From Altererythrobacter sp. KTW20L (GTDB lineage: Bacteria; Pseudomonadota; Alphaproteobacteria; Sphingomonadales; Sphingomonadaceae), in the NCBI RefSeq assembly GCF_023501975.1, contig NZ_JAMFLH010000012.1, positions 1-64,000 on the forward strand: a stretch of DNA of 64,000 bases, given 5' to 3'. Both the position numbers and the translations under genes were made by a program. Below are positions 1 to 9,548 of this stretch, piece after piece. Positions within the stretch are counted from its first letter, which is position 1, and each line of letters starts with the position of its first letter. Below the pieces are notes generated by a model. It was given only the letters and a program-made list of their open reading frames with translations. It searched no databases and was not told where the DNA came from.

Positions 1-735
1 CGGAGGCGGTGGCGGAGCAACCTGCCTCCCGCCGAAGCCCACGGTCAGGCTCGCCAACAGCGAATGGGTAACCAGGTCATAGCCCAGGTTGCGCGCATTG
101 GCCCCCAGTACGGTTGCCTCGTTCACGTCATAACGGTCGTTCAGCGTGGCATCGTCCACCCGGAAATAGCGGTACTTCAGCCCCAGTTCGATAGTGTCCG
201 ACAGCGGAGCATAGAGCCGCGCGATGCCCTGCCAGGCAAAGCGCATGTCATTGTCGTCCAGCGCCACGCGGCCGGGGACGGCAATGTCCTTGATGTCGAC
301 ATCGGCAATGCCCACGCCGCCGCCGATCGAGAAGCCGATGCCATCGTTGCCGCCAAAGTCGAGCAGCAGGTTGGCCATGCCGCTGCCCACGCGGACATCA
401 CCATTGGCGGCATAGGTGCCGCTGGCGAAATAGGTGCCGCCGGTGGGGATGGGGCCGACGGGGCCGGTGATGGTGTCGATACCGAACCGCTTGTAGGCAG
501 CTTCGCCTTCAAGCCGCACCATGCCGAAATCATAGCCGAGCACGGCACCGGCTTCCCAGCCGATGTCCTTGGGCTCGGCCGTAACGGTAAGCGGTGCACC
601 CGTTACCGCAAAGGTGATATCGTCGGCGCGTACCACGCCGCCTTCGATGCCGAGATAGACCTGCCCGTCGCGGGCCATGGCGGGGGCTGCCAGAATGCTG
701 GTTGCCAGCAACAGGCCGGTTGCGCATTTCCTCAT
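1..735 (-). CDS. Outer-membrane beta-barrel protein, 3' end outside window
   Basis: The reading frame is open from an ATG at 735 to the left edge of the window, so the C-terminus is missing; 245 codons are visible. Residues 1-21 form a signal peptide ending Ala-Pro-Ala-Met-Ala. The rest has alternating hydrophobic and polar residues with many Gly and aromatic positions, and a glycine-rich surface stretch (GFSIGGGVGIADVDIK), as in OmpA/Opacity-type eight-stranded porin-like barrels. The last visible residues are a run of prolines (VAPPPPP), which in sphingomonad OmpA proteins links the barrel to a peptidoglycan-binding OmpA domain. That domain is therefore expected outside the window, but this is inference. 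It could equally be a barrel-only protein. Confidence 0.75.
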   Translation of the reverse strand, partial: MRKCATGLLLATSILAAPAMARDGQVYLGIEGGVVRADDITFAVTGAPLTVTAEPKDIGWEAGAVLGYDFGMVRLEGEAAYKRFGIDTITGPVGPIPTGGTYFASGTYAANGDVRVGSGMANLLLDFGGNDGIGFSIGGGVGIADVDIKDIAVPGRVALDDNDMRFAWQGIARLYAPLSDTIELGLKYRYFRVDDATLNDRYDVNEATVLGANARNLGYDLVTHSLLASLTVGFGGRQVAPPPPP

Positions 736-829
736 GCGAATTCCCTTTTCGTCAACCGTGCGCAAAGTCGCACGACACAACCGTTCCTAGGTCCGGTTTG
801 CGACAATCAGGAGACGCGGGGAGGGGGAA

Positions 830-1357
830 TCAGACTTCTTTCAACCTGGGCATCAGTTCGACGAAATTGCACGGCCGGTTCCGCGCATCGAGCTGTTCGG
901 CCAGGATCATGTCCCACCCGTCTCGCACCGCGCCGTTGGAGCCGGGGAGGGCAAAGATATAGGTTCCGTCCGCCACCACCGCGCAGGCGCGCGATTGCAC
1001 GGTGCTGGTGCCGATGGTCTGGTAACTGAGCATGCGGAACAGCTCGCCGAAACCCGGGATATCGCGCGTCTTCACCCGGTCGAGCGCTTCGGGCGTCACG
1101 TCGCGCCCGGTCAGCCCCGTGCCACCGGTGGAGACCACCGCGTCCACGCCCGGATCGGCAATCCACCGGCGCAACTGGTCAGCGATCAGCGTGGCATCGT
1201 CTTTCAGGATCGTCCGGGCGACCAGCGCGTGGCCGCTGCCGGTAATCCGCTGTGCGAGGATATCGCCCGAGGTGTCCTCATCGGGCCCGCGCGTGTCGGA
1301 CACGGTGAGCAGCGCGATGTTGATCGGCCTGAAGGTGCGGCTCTCGTCAATCGCCAT
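830..1357 (-). CDS. moaB: MoaB/MogA-family molybdenum cofactor protein
   Basis: This 175-residue protein belongs to the MoaB/Mog family, which adenylylates molybdopterin before metal insertion in molybdenum cofactor synthesis in the cytoplasm. Visible family motifs are the early strand NIALLTVSDTRG (about residues 13-24), the central VVSTGGTGLTGRDVTPEAL with the conserved TGGTG and RDVT (about 95-113), and the late FALPGSNGAVRDGWDMI substrate-binding stretch. Length fits MoaB (about 170-180) rather than the larger MoeA. Its ATG at 1357 overlaps the stop of the upstream lytic transglycosylase gene as ATGA, so it is the last gene of a coupled three-gene operon. No other cofactor gene is nearby, and the link to cell-wall or DNA-repair neighbours looks accidental. 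Confidence 0.9.
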   Translation of the reverse strand: MAIDESRTFRPINIALLTVSDTRGPDEDTSGDILAQRITGSGHALVARTILKDDATLIADQLRRWIADPGVDAVVSTGGTGLTGRDVTPEALDRVKTRDIPGFGELFRMLSYQTIGTSTVQSRACAVVADGTYIFALPGSNGAVRDGWDMILAEQLDARNRPCNFVELMPRLKEV

Positions 1358-3111
1358 CAGTTTCCACCTGCCGTCATATAAACTCGCCCGTCACCCGCGC
1401 CCGAGCCCGGGAAGGCCGGCCAGGCGTTTTGCGCCAGGGCGATGCGGCTCGGCGAGGGGGCATCGGCCTGACGCTCGTACATCCAGTAGTTGCGCATCAC
1501 GATGGCGACATAGCTTCGCGTTTCCCAATAGGGGATCGCTTCCATGTAGAGCAGCGGATCGCCCAGATCGCGGATATCGCTTTCCCACCGCCGCACAGGA
1601 GTGAGACCGGCGTTGTAGGCTGCCATGATCTTGGGCAGCTTGTCGCGGGTAACCGGGTCTTCCTGCAGCATTTCAAGGTTGCGTTGGCCGAAAGCAAGGT
1701 TGGTGCGCGGCTCGTAGATATCGACCTGGTCCGGCCACAGTTCCAGCCGGGGCGCGTGCTGGCGCACGGTGATCGGCGTGATCTGCATCAGTCCCATGGC
1801 ATCGGCGGGGCTGCGGGCAGAGGCGCGGAAGTTCGATTCCTGCAGGATATGGGCATAGGCCAGTGCCGGATCGACCCGCCAGCCGTTCAGCGGAGTCCAA
1901 CGCGGGGTGGGGTAATAGCTCGCCGGATCGGCCTGCCCGCCGGAAGGCGCGTTGTAGGCCATGTAAAGCTGCGTCTGTACGAAGCCCAGATCGCGGGCGA
2001 GGCGAGAGAGTGCGGCATAGTCCGATGCATCGCCGATCCGCGCCTGGTGCAGCAGCACTTCACTCGCCAGAATATCCTGCCCGATCTCGGCCAGGGCAAT
2101 GGCTGTGCGGACATTGGGCAGCCGGGTCAGGCGGGCAAGGTCATCAGCCGAAAGGTCGGCGCGGTTGACGCGGTCGGGCAGGCGGCGGCCAAGCTGTTCG
2201 GCAGCCAGCATGCCATACATCGTCTGGTCCTCGCCTGCTGCCAGCGCCAGCAGCGCGCTCGCCTCGCCCGGCTGGCGGCAGCGCAGGGCGGCGCGGTGCG
2301 CCCAGTAGAGCGCGGCGGCACGCAGTTCGATGTTCTGCGCCTGGTTGGCCGAACTGCGGAAAGCCGTCTGCGCCTCGTCGCAATCGTTCAGCCGCCAGGC
2401 GGCGAGGCCGCGCGTCCATTCGCCCTCTGCCACCCACGGTCCGCGCCCTTCGCTGGCGATGCGGGCCAGGGCGAGCGACTGCGGGTCCATGTTCTCGATG
2501 AAGTAGGACCAGGCCACCCGCGTGCGCCATTCGGCCCGTGCCTCGGGGCTGAGATTGGCATCGACCCCGTCGAGCAACTGGCGGGCGCCATCTGGATCGT
2601 CGTTGGTGATCGCGCGGTTGATGCCGGCGGCTACCTCATCCGGCATGGTAGTGTCCTGGATCGACGACGGACGCACCCTGCGCGGGAAGCTGCCGACCGA
2701 ACGGAACTGGTTTTGCGTCGGCAGGCGCGGTGCCTCTGCCAGCCCACGGGTTTGCCCCAGCCGGACCAGTTGTGCGGCCTGGGGCAGCTCGTGCCCGACC
2801 TGCAACCATTGCTCGATCTGCGAGGCTTCGACCCGCGGCGAGCGGGCATGGGTGTAGTAGGTCGCCTGGGCTACGGCGTGGAGCGGCCCATCGCTGCGTT
2901 CGGCGAACAGGCGCTGGACCTCGGCCCAGTTCTCGCCGTCAATCGCGCGGAACACGCTGCGGTAATAGGCGGCATCGCCCTCCGACAATTGGCGCGGGGA
3001 ATCAGGCCGCTCGACATGGGCGATGAAATATTCGCGCGATCCCTGCGCCTGGACCGTTGCGGGCAGGGCGGCGAGAAGCAGGCCGGTAAAGGCCGAAGCC
3101 AGGATTTTCAT
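1357..3111 (-). CDS. Lytic murein transglycosylase (Slt70-like)
   Basis: A 584-residue periplasmic enzyme that cleaves peptidoglycan glycan strands to give 1,6-anhydro-muropeptides. Residues 1-21 are a signal peptide (MKILASAFTGLLLAALPATVQA). The middle is an alpha-helical, superhelix-like region as in Slt70. The C-terminal SLT domain runs from about residue 415 to 550: HILQESNF contains the catalytic Glu425, GLMQITP and MAAYNAG are the family motifs. The ATG at 3111 was chosen over one 24 bases upstream because it overlaps the previous gene's TGA as ATGA and gives a clean signal peptide. Length fits soluble Slt proteins (about 600-650). Confidence 0.9.
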   Translation of the reverse strand: MKILASAFTGLLLAALPATVQAQGSREYFIAHVERPDSPRQLSEGDAAYYRSVFRAIDGENWAEVQRLFAERSDGPLHAVAQATYYTHARSPRVEASQIEQWLQVGHELPQAAQLVRLGQTRGLAEAPRLPTQNQFRSVGSFPRRVRPSSIQDTTMPDEVAAGINRAITNDDPDGARQLLDGVDANLSPEARAEWRTRVAWSYFIENMDPQSLALARIASEGRGPWVAEGEWTRGLAAWRLNDCDEAQTAFRSSANQAQNIELRAAALYWAHRAALRCRQPGEASALLALAAGEDQTMYGMLAAEQLGRRLPDRVNRADLSADDLARLTRLPNVRTAIALAEIGQDILASEVLLHQARIGDASDYAALSRLARDLGFVQTQLYMAYNAPSGGQADPASYYPTPRWTPLNGWRVDPALAYAHILQESNFRASARSPADAMGLMQITPITVRQHAPRLELWPDQVDIYEPRTNLAFGQRNLEMLQEDPVTRDKLPKIMAAYNAGLTPVRRWESDIRDLGDPLLYMEAIPYWETRSYVAIVMRNYWMYERQADAPSPSRIALAQNAWPAFPGSGAGDGRVYMTAGGN

Positions 3112-3845
3112 GTGTTTTCCGTCCATTCGAGCCACCGCCGCCAGAGACTGGCGCGGGCCTTTGCATTGGCCAGCAGATTGTCCGGTGCAAGGCTGGACAG
3201 CAATTCCATTGCCGTTCCGCTCAGCGGCACCTGATGCACGCCCCGCCGCTTTTCGAGGCCGAGCAGCGGGAGAATGTCATTTCCCAGCACCAGCAGGCGG
3301 CGCGGGGCGGCAAGCTGGATGTGATGGGCGAGCACGGCGCCCATGCCTTCGGCCTGCAGGCCCGACCAGTCGGCATGGGGCAGGTGGGCGGGGAGGGCCG
3401 AGGCCAGATAAGCCGCGTCGGGCGCGATCTGCATGGCGCGCAACATGTTGGCCACCAGCTTGCCGTGGGGGCCTGCCAGCAGGGTGCCGGTGTCGTCCGC
3501 CTCGGGCATGGGGACCACCACCATCAGTTCGGCCTTGGCGCTCCCGCCCGGGGCAATGCGGGTGCCGCCGGGGGCGAGCGAGGGTTCTGCCAGCCACCAG
3601 GCCGCAAACTCTTCCAGCGAGGCGGGCCAGGATGCGGGATCACCGCCGATGCGCGGCTTTGCGGGAATGACCGGTGCTGCGACCTTGCGCTCCACCTTTG
3701 GCGCGGGCGTGGCAGTTTCGCTTTCGGGATCGGGCAGCCAGGGCGCGGGTTCTTCGGCATAGTCCATGTCCACGCCCGCCTCGCGCCACCACTCGATAGC
3801 GGCGGCATAGGTCTGGGCAAGGTCCGGAGAGGCGCGGCTTTCCAT
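3108..3845 (-). CDS. Uracil-DNA glycosylase-superfamily-like protein, cysteine-free
   Basis: A 245-residue protein with a disordered Pro/Glu/Ala-rich N-terminal third (to about residue 85) and a compact C-terminal domain. The segment VVVPMPEADDTGTLLAGPHGKLVANMLRAM (split: VVVPMPEADDTGTLL, then AGPHGKLVANML) aligns by eye with motif 1 of family 4 uracil-DNA glycosylases, and LLVLGNDILPLLGLEKRRGV with the later LGxxA...L region. Family 4 enzymes carry four cysteines for a 4Fe-4S cluster, but this protein has no cysteine at all and its motif 1 reads VPMPEADD in place of GEAPG. It is therefore probably a divergent, perhaps inactive relative. It is the first gene of the operon with the transglycosylase, with an ATGA overlap at its end. 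Confidence 0.6.
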   Translation of the reverse strand: MESRASPDLAQTYAAAIEWWREAGVDMDYAEEPAPWLPDPESETATPAPKVERKVAAPVIPAKPRIGGDPASWPASLEEFAAWWLAEPSLAPGGTRIAPGGSAKAELMVVVPMPEADDTGTLLAGPHGKLVANMLRAMQIAPDAAYLASALPAHLPHADWSGLQAEGMGAVLAHHIQLAAPRRLLVLGNDILPLLGLEKRRGVHQVPLSGTAMELLSSLAPDNLLANAKARASLWRRWLEWTENT

Positions 3846-3923
3846 TGCCTGCTCTTGACCTCCTGCCGGTCAGCGATCAAGTCCTGATGCCATGATGAAC
3901 ACTGTTATGAAGAGGGCCGGAGC

Positions 3924-5567
<1,644 letters not shown>

Positions 5568-5573
5568 GGGTAT

Positions 5574-5679
5574 CCTCCCCAGAATGGGGAGGGGGACCAT
5601 GTGCAACATGGTGGAGGGGCGAGCGGCGGCGCGCCCCTCCACCCCCCTTCGGGCGGTCCCCCTCCCCGTACCGGGGAGG
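5574..5679. repeat. Nested GC-rich inverted repeat between ETF-QO gene and ispE
   Basis: Three nested or adjacent perfect palindromes fill the gap. CCTCCCC (5574-5580) pairs with GGGGAGG (5586-5592). GGTGGAGGGGCG (5610-5621) pairs with CGCCCCTCCACC (5632-5643). CCTCCCCG (5661-5668) pairs with CGGGGAGG (5672-5679). In addition GGGGAGGGGGACC (5586-5598) is the exact reverse complement of 5655-5667, so the whole can close into one cruciform about 100 nt long. The layout resembles dispersed REP/MITE-like elements of sphingomonads; that resemblance is from general knowledge and not checked. Its right edge supplies the GGGGAGGA ribosome-binding site of ispE. Confidence 0.8.
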
Positions 5680-5684
5680 ACCTG

Positions 5685-6482
5685 ATGCGCGAAACCGCCT
5701 ATGCCAAGATCAATCTCGCCCTGCATGTGCGGCGGCGGCGGGACGACGGCTATCACGAGCTGGAAACGCTGTTTGCCTTCGTCGATGCGGGGGATGAGCT
5801 GGTGGCGCGTGCTGCCGAGGCGGATAGCCTGACGGTGACGGGCGAATTCGCCGGCGGGCTGGACAATCCGTTCGACAACATTGTCGCCAAGGCGCTCAGC
5901 GCGCTGCCGCATGGCGGCGGGCTGGCGATTACGCTGGAGAAGAACCTGCCGGTTGCGGCAGGGCTGGGCGGCGGTTCGGCCGATGCGGGCGCAGTCTTCC
6001 GCATGATCTGCGACAGCCACGGCCTCCCCGATGACTGGCGGGACCGGGCGGCAAAGCTGGGCGCCGATGTTCCGGCCTGCGTCGATTCCACCACCCATGT
6101 CGGGCGCGGCACCGGGACCGAGCGCGAGGAGGTGGTGGACGATCTGGCCGGAACGCCTGTGCTGCTGGTCAACCCCCGCGTGCCGCTCTCTACCGGGCCG
6201 GTGTTCAAAGCGTGGGATGGCAAGGATCGCGGGCCCTTGCCCATAGGCTCGGCCCGCGAAATCGCGCTGGCCGGTCGCAACGATCTGCGCGCGCCCGCCA
6301 TATCCCTGTGCCCGGTGATTGCCGATGTGCTCGAAGCGCTGGAAGCGACAGGGGCGTGGAAGGCCGAGATGTCCGGCTCCGGCGCGACATGCTTTGCGCT
6401 CTACGACAGCGAGGCCGCGCGCGATGCGGCGGCGGCGGCGATGCCTGAGCAATGGTGGACAATGGCCGGAAAGCTCCGCTGA
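5685..6482 (+). CDS. ispE: 4-diphosphocytidyl-2-C-methyl-D-erythritol kinase
   Basis: A 265-residue GHMP kinase that phosphorylates CDP-methylerythritol in the MEP isoprenoid pathway in the cytoplasm. The start MRETAYAKINLALHVRRRRDDGYHELET contains the IspE signature AKINLxLxVxxxRxDGYHxLxT (here shown in parts: AKINLALHV, RDDGYHELET). The ATP-binding loop PVAAGLGGGSADAGAVF lies at about residues 88-104, and the C-terminal MSGSGATCFALY is the third GHMP motif. The frame extends upstream to 5601 through repeat DNA, but the ATG at 5685 is preceded by a strong GGGGAGGA, and family alignment begins there. Confidence 0.95.
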   Translation: MRETAYAKINLALHVRRRRDDGYHELETLFAFVDAGDELVARAAEADSLTVTGEFAGGLDNPFDNIVAKALSALPHGGGLAITLEKNLPVAAGLGGGSADAGAVFRMICDSHGLPDDWRDRAAKLGADVPACVDSTTHVGRGTGTEREEVVDDLAGTPVLLVNPRVPLSTGPVFKAWDGKDRGPLPIGSAREIALAGRNDLRAPAISLCPVIADVLEALEATGAWKAEMSGSGATCFALYDSEAARDAAAAAMPEQWWTMAGKLR

Positions 6483-6493
6483 ACCCGCCCGGG

Positions 6494-6520
6494 CGTCTCG
6501 ACTTCGCTCGACACGAACGG
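6494..6520. repeat. Short palindrome-bearing intergenic repeat fragment
   Basis: The 50-base gap between ispE and the next gene contains the string CGTCTCGACTTCGCTCG followed by ACACGAACGG. TCGAC and GCTCGA can form a small hairpin with a TTC loop. Strings of this type are common dispersed intergenic repeats in sphingomonad-like genomes, from general knowledge. No second copy lies in this window. Confidence 0.45.
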
Positions 6521-6532
6521 CAATAGGGCTGG

Positions 6533-7267
6533 ATGGATCACCCAGCCTCTTACCAAGAAGCCTACCGCATCATCGGCACGCCCCGCTTCGGCGGCATCCT
6601 GGTGGTGTCCGACCACGCCAGCAATCGCGTGCCTGCGGACATCGACCTGGGCATTGCCCCGGAACTGATGGACCAGCACATCGCCGTGGATATCGGCGTT
6701 GGCGCAGTGGGCGAGCTGATGGCCCACTGGCCCGGCATCGCTGCCTTCCAGGGCAACGTCAGCCGCCTCGTCTGCGATTTCAACCGCTATCCCGATAGCG
6801 ACGGTGTCGTGCCGCTGACCAGCGATGGTCATGCCATTCCCGGCAACGCGGGCCAGCGGCATGCACGGATCGAGCGGTTCTTCGATCCTTATCACGCGGC
6901 GCTCGCCCAGATGCTGGAAGACACCCCCCAGGCGCTGATCGTGTCGCTGCACAGCTTCACCCCTGCGCTCGCCACCTGCAGCAAGCCGCGCCCGTGGCAT
7001 GTCGGCGTACTCTACAACAAGGACGACCGCGCCGCCCGCATCACGATCGCCATGCTGGAGGCCGAAGGGCTGGTGGTGGGCGATCAGGAACCGTACTCGG
7101 GCGTGCTCCTCAACGCCACGATGAACCGCCATGCCGAGGATGACGGGCGGCCCTATGTCGGCATCGAGGTGCGGCAGGACCAGATCGGCGATCCTGCCGG
7201 TCAGTTGCGCTATGCCGAATTGCTGACGCGCATCGCCAACCAAGTTGCGTTGAAGCTGGGCGCATAG
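6533..7267 (+). CDS. N-formylglutamate amidohydrolase-family protein
   Basis: A 244-residue member of the N-formylglutamate amidohydrolase family, zinc-dependent hydrolases that release glutamate and formate in one branch of histidine degradation. Visible family features are LVVSDHASNRVP (about residues 23-34, metal-binding His), DIGVGAVGELMA, NVSRLVCDFNR (about 75-85), the LIVSLHSFTP strand, and GIEVRQDQIGD near the C-terminus. No hut genes are nearby, so the physiological substrate may be another formylated or acylated amino acid. The start is the first ATG after the repeat-bearing gap. Confidence 0.85.
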   Translation: MDHPASYQEAYRIIGTPRFGGILVVSDHASNRVPADIDLGIAPELMDQHIAVDIGVGAVGELMAHWPGIAAFQGNVSRLVCDFNRYPDSDGVVPLTSDGHAIPGNAGQRHARIERFFDPYHAALAQMLEDTPQALIVSLHSFTPALATCSKPRPWHVGVLYNKDDRAARITIAMLEAEGLVVGDQEPYSGVLLNATMNRHAEDDGRPYVGIEVRQDQIGDPAGQLRYAELLTRIANQVALKLGA

Positions 7268-7315
7268 CCGTGTAGGGCGCACACGATAAGCTAGACACCT
7301 CTCGGAGCCCCCACC

Positions 7316-9172
7316 ATGCCTGTCTATCGTTCGCGCACTTCCACCCACGGCCGCAACATGGCCGGCGCCCGCGGCCTGTGGCGCGCCACGGGCATGAAAG
7401 ACGAGGATTTCGGCAAGCCCATCGTGGCGATCGTCAACAGCTTCACCCAGTTCGTTCCGGGCCACGTCCATCTCAAGGATCTCGGCCAGCTGGTCGCCCG
7501 CCAGGTCGAGGCGGCCGGCGGGGTTGCCAAGGAATTCAACACCATCGCGGTGGATGATGGCATCGCCATGGGCCACGATGGCATGCTCTATTCGCTGCCC
7601 AGCCGCGAACTGATCGCCGACAGCGTGGAATACATGGTCAACGCCCACTGCGCCGATGCGATGGTGTGCATTTCCAACTGCGACAAGATCACGCCCGGCA
7701 TGCTGATGGCGGCGCTGCGGATCAACATTCCGGTCGTGTTCGTGTCTGGCGGGCCGATGGAAGCGGGCAAGGTTGTACTCAACGGCAAGGAAGTGGCGCT
7801 CGACCTGGTCGATGCCATGGTCGCTGCCGCCGATGACAGCGTGAGCGACGAGGACGTGGCCGCGATCGAGCGCAGCGCCTGCCCTACCTGCGGTTCATGC
7901 AGCGGCATGTTCACCGCCAACTCGATGAACTGCCTGACCGAGGCGCTCGGCCTGTCGCTGCCCGGAAATGGCTCGCAGCTGGCCACCCACCTTGATCGCA
8001 AGGGCCTGTTCGAGCGGGCAGGGCGGCTGGTCGTGACGCTGGCCAAGCGCTGGTACGAGGAGGACGATGCCTCAGTCCTGCCGCGCAATATCGCCAGCTT
8101 CGAGGCGTTCGAGAATGCGGTCAGCCTCGATATCGCGATGGGCGGATCGACCAACACCGTGCTCCACCTGCTTGCCGCGGCGCATGAGGCGGGGATCGAC
8201 TTCACGATGAAGGACATCGACCGCCTCAGCCGCAAGGTGCCGTGCCTGTCCAAGGTCGCCCCGGCCAAGAGCGACGTTCACATGGAGGATGTCCACCGTG
8301 CTGGCGGTATCATGGCGATCCTGGGCGAGCTTGACCGTGCGGGCCTGCTCCACACCGCCCTGCCCACGGTCCACAGCCCCACGATGGGTGATGCCCTGGC
8401 AGACTGGGACATCTGCCAGACCGAAAACCCCATGGTGCAGACCTTCTACAAGGCGGCCCCGGGCGGCGTGCCCACTCAGATCGCGTTCAGCCAGAACCGC
8501 CGCTGGGAAGAACTCGATACCGACCGCGAGCATGGCGTGATCCGGTCGAAGGCACATGCCTTCAGCCAGGATGGCGGCCTCGCCGTGCTCTATGGCAACA
8601 TTGCCCGCGAAGGCTGCATCGTGAAGACTGCCGGCGTGGACGAGTCCATCCTCAAGTTCACCGGCCCCGCGCGGGTGTTCGAGAGCCAGGATTCCGCCGT
8701 CACCGCGATCCTGACCGACCAGGTCAAGGCGGGCGACGTGGTGGTGATCCGCTATGAAGGGCCCAAGGGCGGGCCGGGCATGCAGGAAATGCTCTATCCC
8801 ACCAGCTATCTGAAATCGAAGGGGCTGGGCGCGGCTTGCGCCTTGCTGACCGACGGGCGGTTCTCTGGCGGCACCTCGGGCCTATCGATCGGCCACGCCT
8901 CGCCCGAAGCGGCCGAGGGCGGCGAGATCGCATTGGTCGAGGATGGCGACGTGATCGCCATCGACATCCCCGGACGCACGATCGAACTGCAGGTGGCCGA
9001 CGAGGAACTGGCGCACCGCCGCGCAGCAATGGAGGCGAGGGGCGACGCCGCCTGGCATCCCGCCGAAGACCGCCCGCGCAAGGTATCGCCCGCGCTTCAG
9101 GCCTATGCCGCCATGACCACCAGTGCCTCCAAGGGCGCGGTGCGCGATGTGAGCCAGTTGAAGCGTGGCTGA
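7316..9172 (+). CDS. ilvD: Dihydroxy-acid dehydratase
   Basis: A 618-residue iron-sulfur enzyme that dehydrates 2,3-dihydroxy-isovalerate and -methylvalerate in valine, isoleucine and leucine synthesis. Cluster ligands are visible in [15 protein letters not shown] (about residues 119-133) and [18 protein letters not shown] (about 190-207), followed by [10 protein letters not shown]. The C-terminal [19 protein letters not shown] is the other diagnostic motif. Length equals that of E. coli IlvD (616). No other branched-chain gene is adjacent. The stop overlaps the GTG of the next small lipoprotein gene, which suggests co-translation. Confidence 0.97.
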   Translation: MPVYRSRTSTHGRNMAGARGLWRATGMKDEDFGKPIVAIVNSFTQFVPGHVHLKDLGQLVARQVEAAGGVAKEFNTIAVDDGIAMGHDGMLYSLPSRELIADSVEYMVNAHCADAMVCISNCDKITPGMLMAALRINIPVVFVSGGPMEAGKVVLNGKEVALDLVDAMVAAADDSVSDEDVAAIERSACPTCGSCSGMFTANSMNCLTEALGLSLPGNGSQLATHLDRKGLFERAGRLVVTLAKRWYEEDDASVLPRNIASFEAFENAVSLDIAMGGSTNTVLHLLAAAHEAGIDFTMKDIDRLSRKVPCLSKVAPAKSDVHMEDVHRAGGIMAILGELDRAGLLHTALPTVHSPTMGDALADWDICQTENPMVQTFYKAAPGGVPTQIAFSQNRRWEELDTDREHGVIRSKAHAFSQDGGLAVLYGNIAREGCIVKTAGVDESILKFTGPARVFESQDSAVTAILTDQVKAGDVVVIRYEGPKGGPGMQEMLYPTSYLKSKGLGAACALLTDGRFSGGTSGLSIGHASPEAAEGGEIALVEDGDVIAIDIPGRTIELQVADEELAHRRAAMEARGDAAWHPAEDRPRKVSPALQAYAAMTTSASKGAVRDVSQLKRG

Positions 9173-9548
9173 CCTGCGCCTCGTCGCTGTCGCGGGGGTG
9201 GCGCTGCTGGCCGCCTGCTCGGGCGACGCCCCTGCCGATGAAGCCTCAGTCGATGAGGGCAGCCTGATCGCCTGCGCCATCGGCTCGGCGACCGAATTCA
9301 CCCGCAACTGTTCGGTCGAGCGCGCCGTGATCGATGGCGTGCTGACGCTGGTTATCAATCACGAAGACGGCGGATTCCGGCGGCTGACCGTGATGGACGA
9401 TGGCAGCGGCGTGACTGCCGCCGACGGAGCCGACCAGGCGACCATCACCGTGTTCGACGGCGAGATCGAGGTTGCCATCGATGGCGACCGCTACCTCCTC
9501 CCGGCCACGATCGCCGGAGAGGCGGCCAGTCCCCATGCACCCGAGTAA
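9165..9548 (+). CDS. Hypothetical lipoprotein
   Basis: A 127-residue protein starting at GTG 9165, overlapping the ilvD stop by 8 bases. Residues 1-19 are a lipoprotein signal ending in the lipobox LLAAC (Cys19), so it is probably anchored in the cell envelope. The remainder is acidic and beta-rich with no motif I recognise. Its 3' end overlaps the start of the NAD(P)HX repair gene by 14 bases. No function can be assigned. Confidence 0.75.
   Translation: MADLRLVAVAGVALLAACSGDAPADEASVDEGSLIACAIGSATEFTRNCSVERAVIDGVLTLVINHEDGGFRRLTVMDDGSGVTAADGADQATITVFDGEIEVAIDGDRYLLPATIAGEAASPHAPE

Noticed and set aside
177-599. Closed minus-strand frame in the region of the outer-membrane barrel gene
   Set aside because: A different frame, open from 735 to the window edge, encodes a clear signal peptide and barrel; this one is its shadow.
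1429-3234. Long plus-strand open frame opposite the lytic transglycosylase gene
   Set aside because: No recognisable domain; the minus strand encodes a clear Slt70-like protein with catalytic Glu425.
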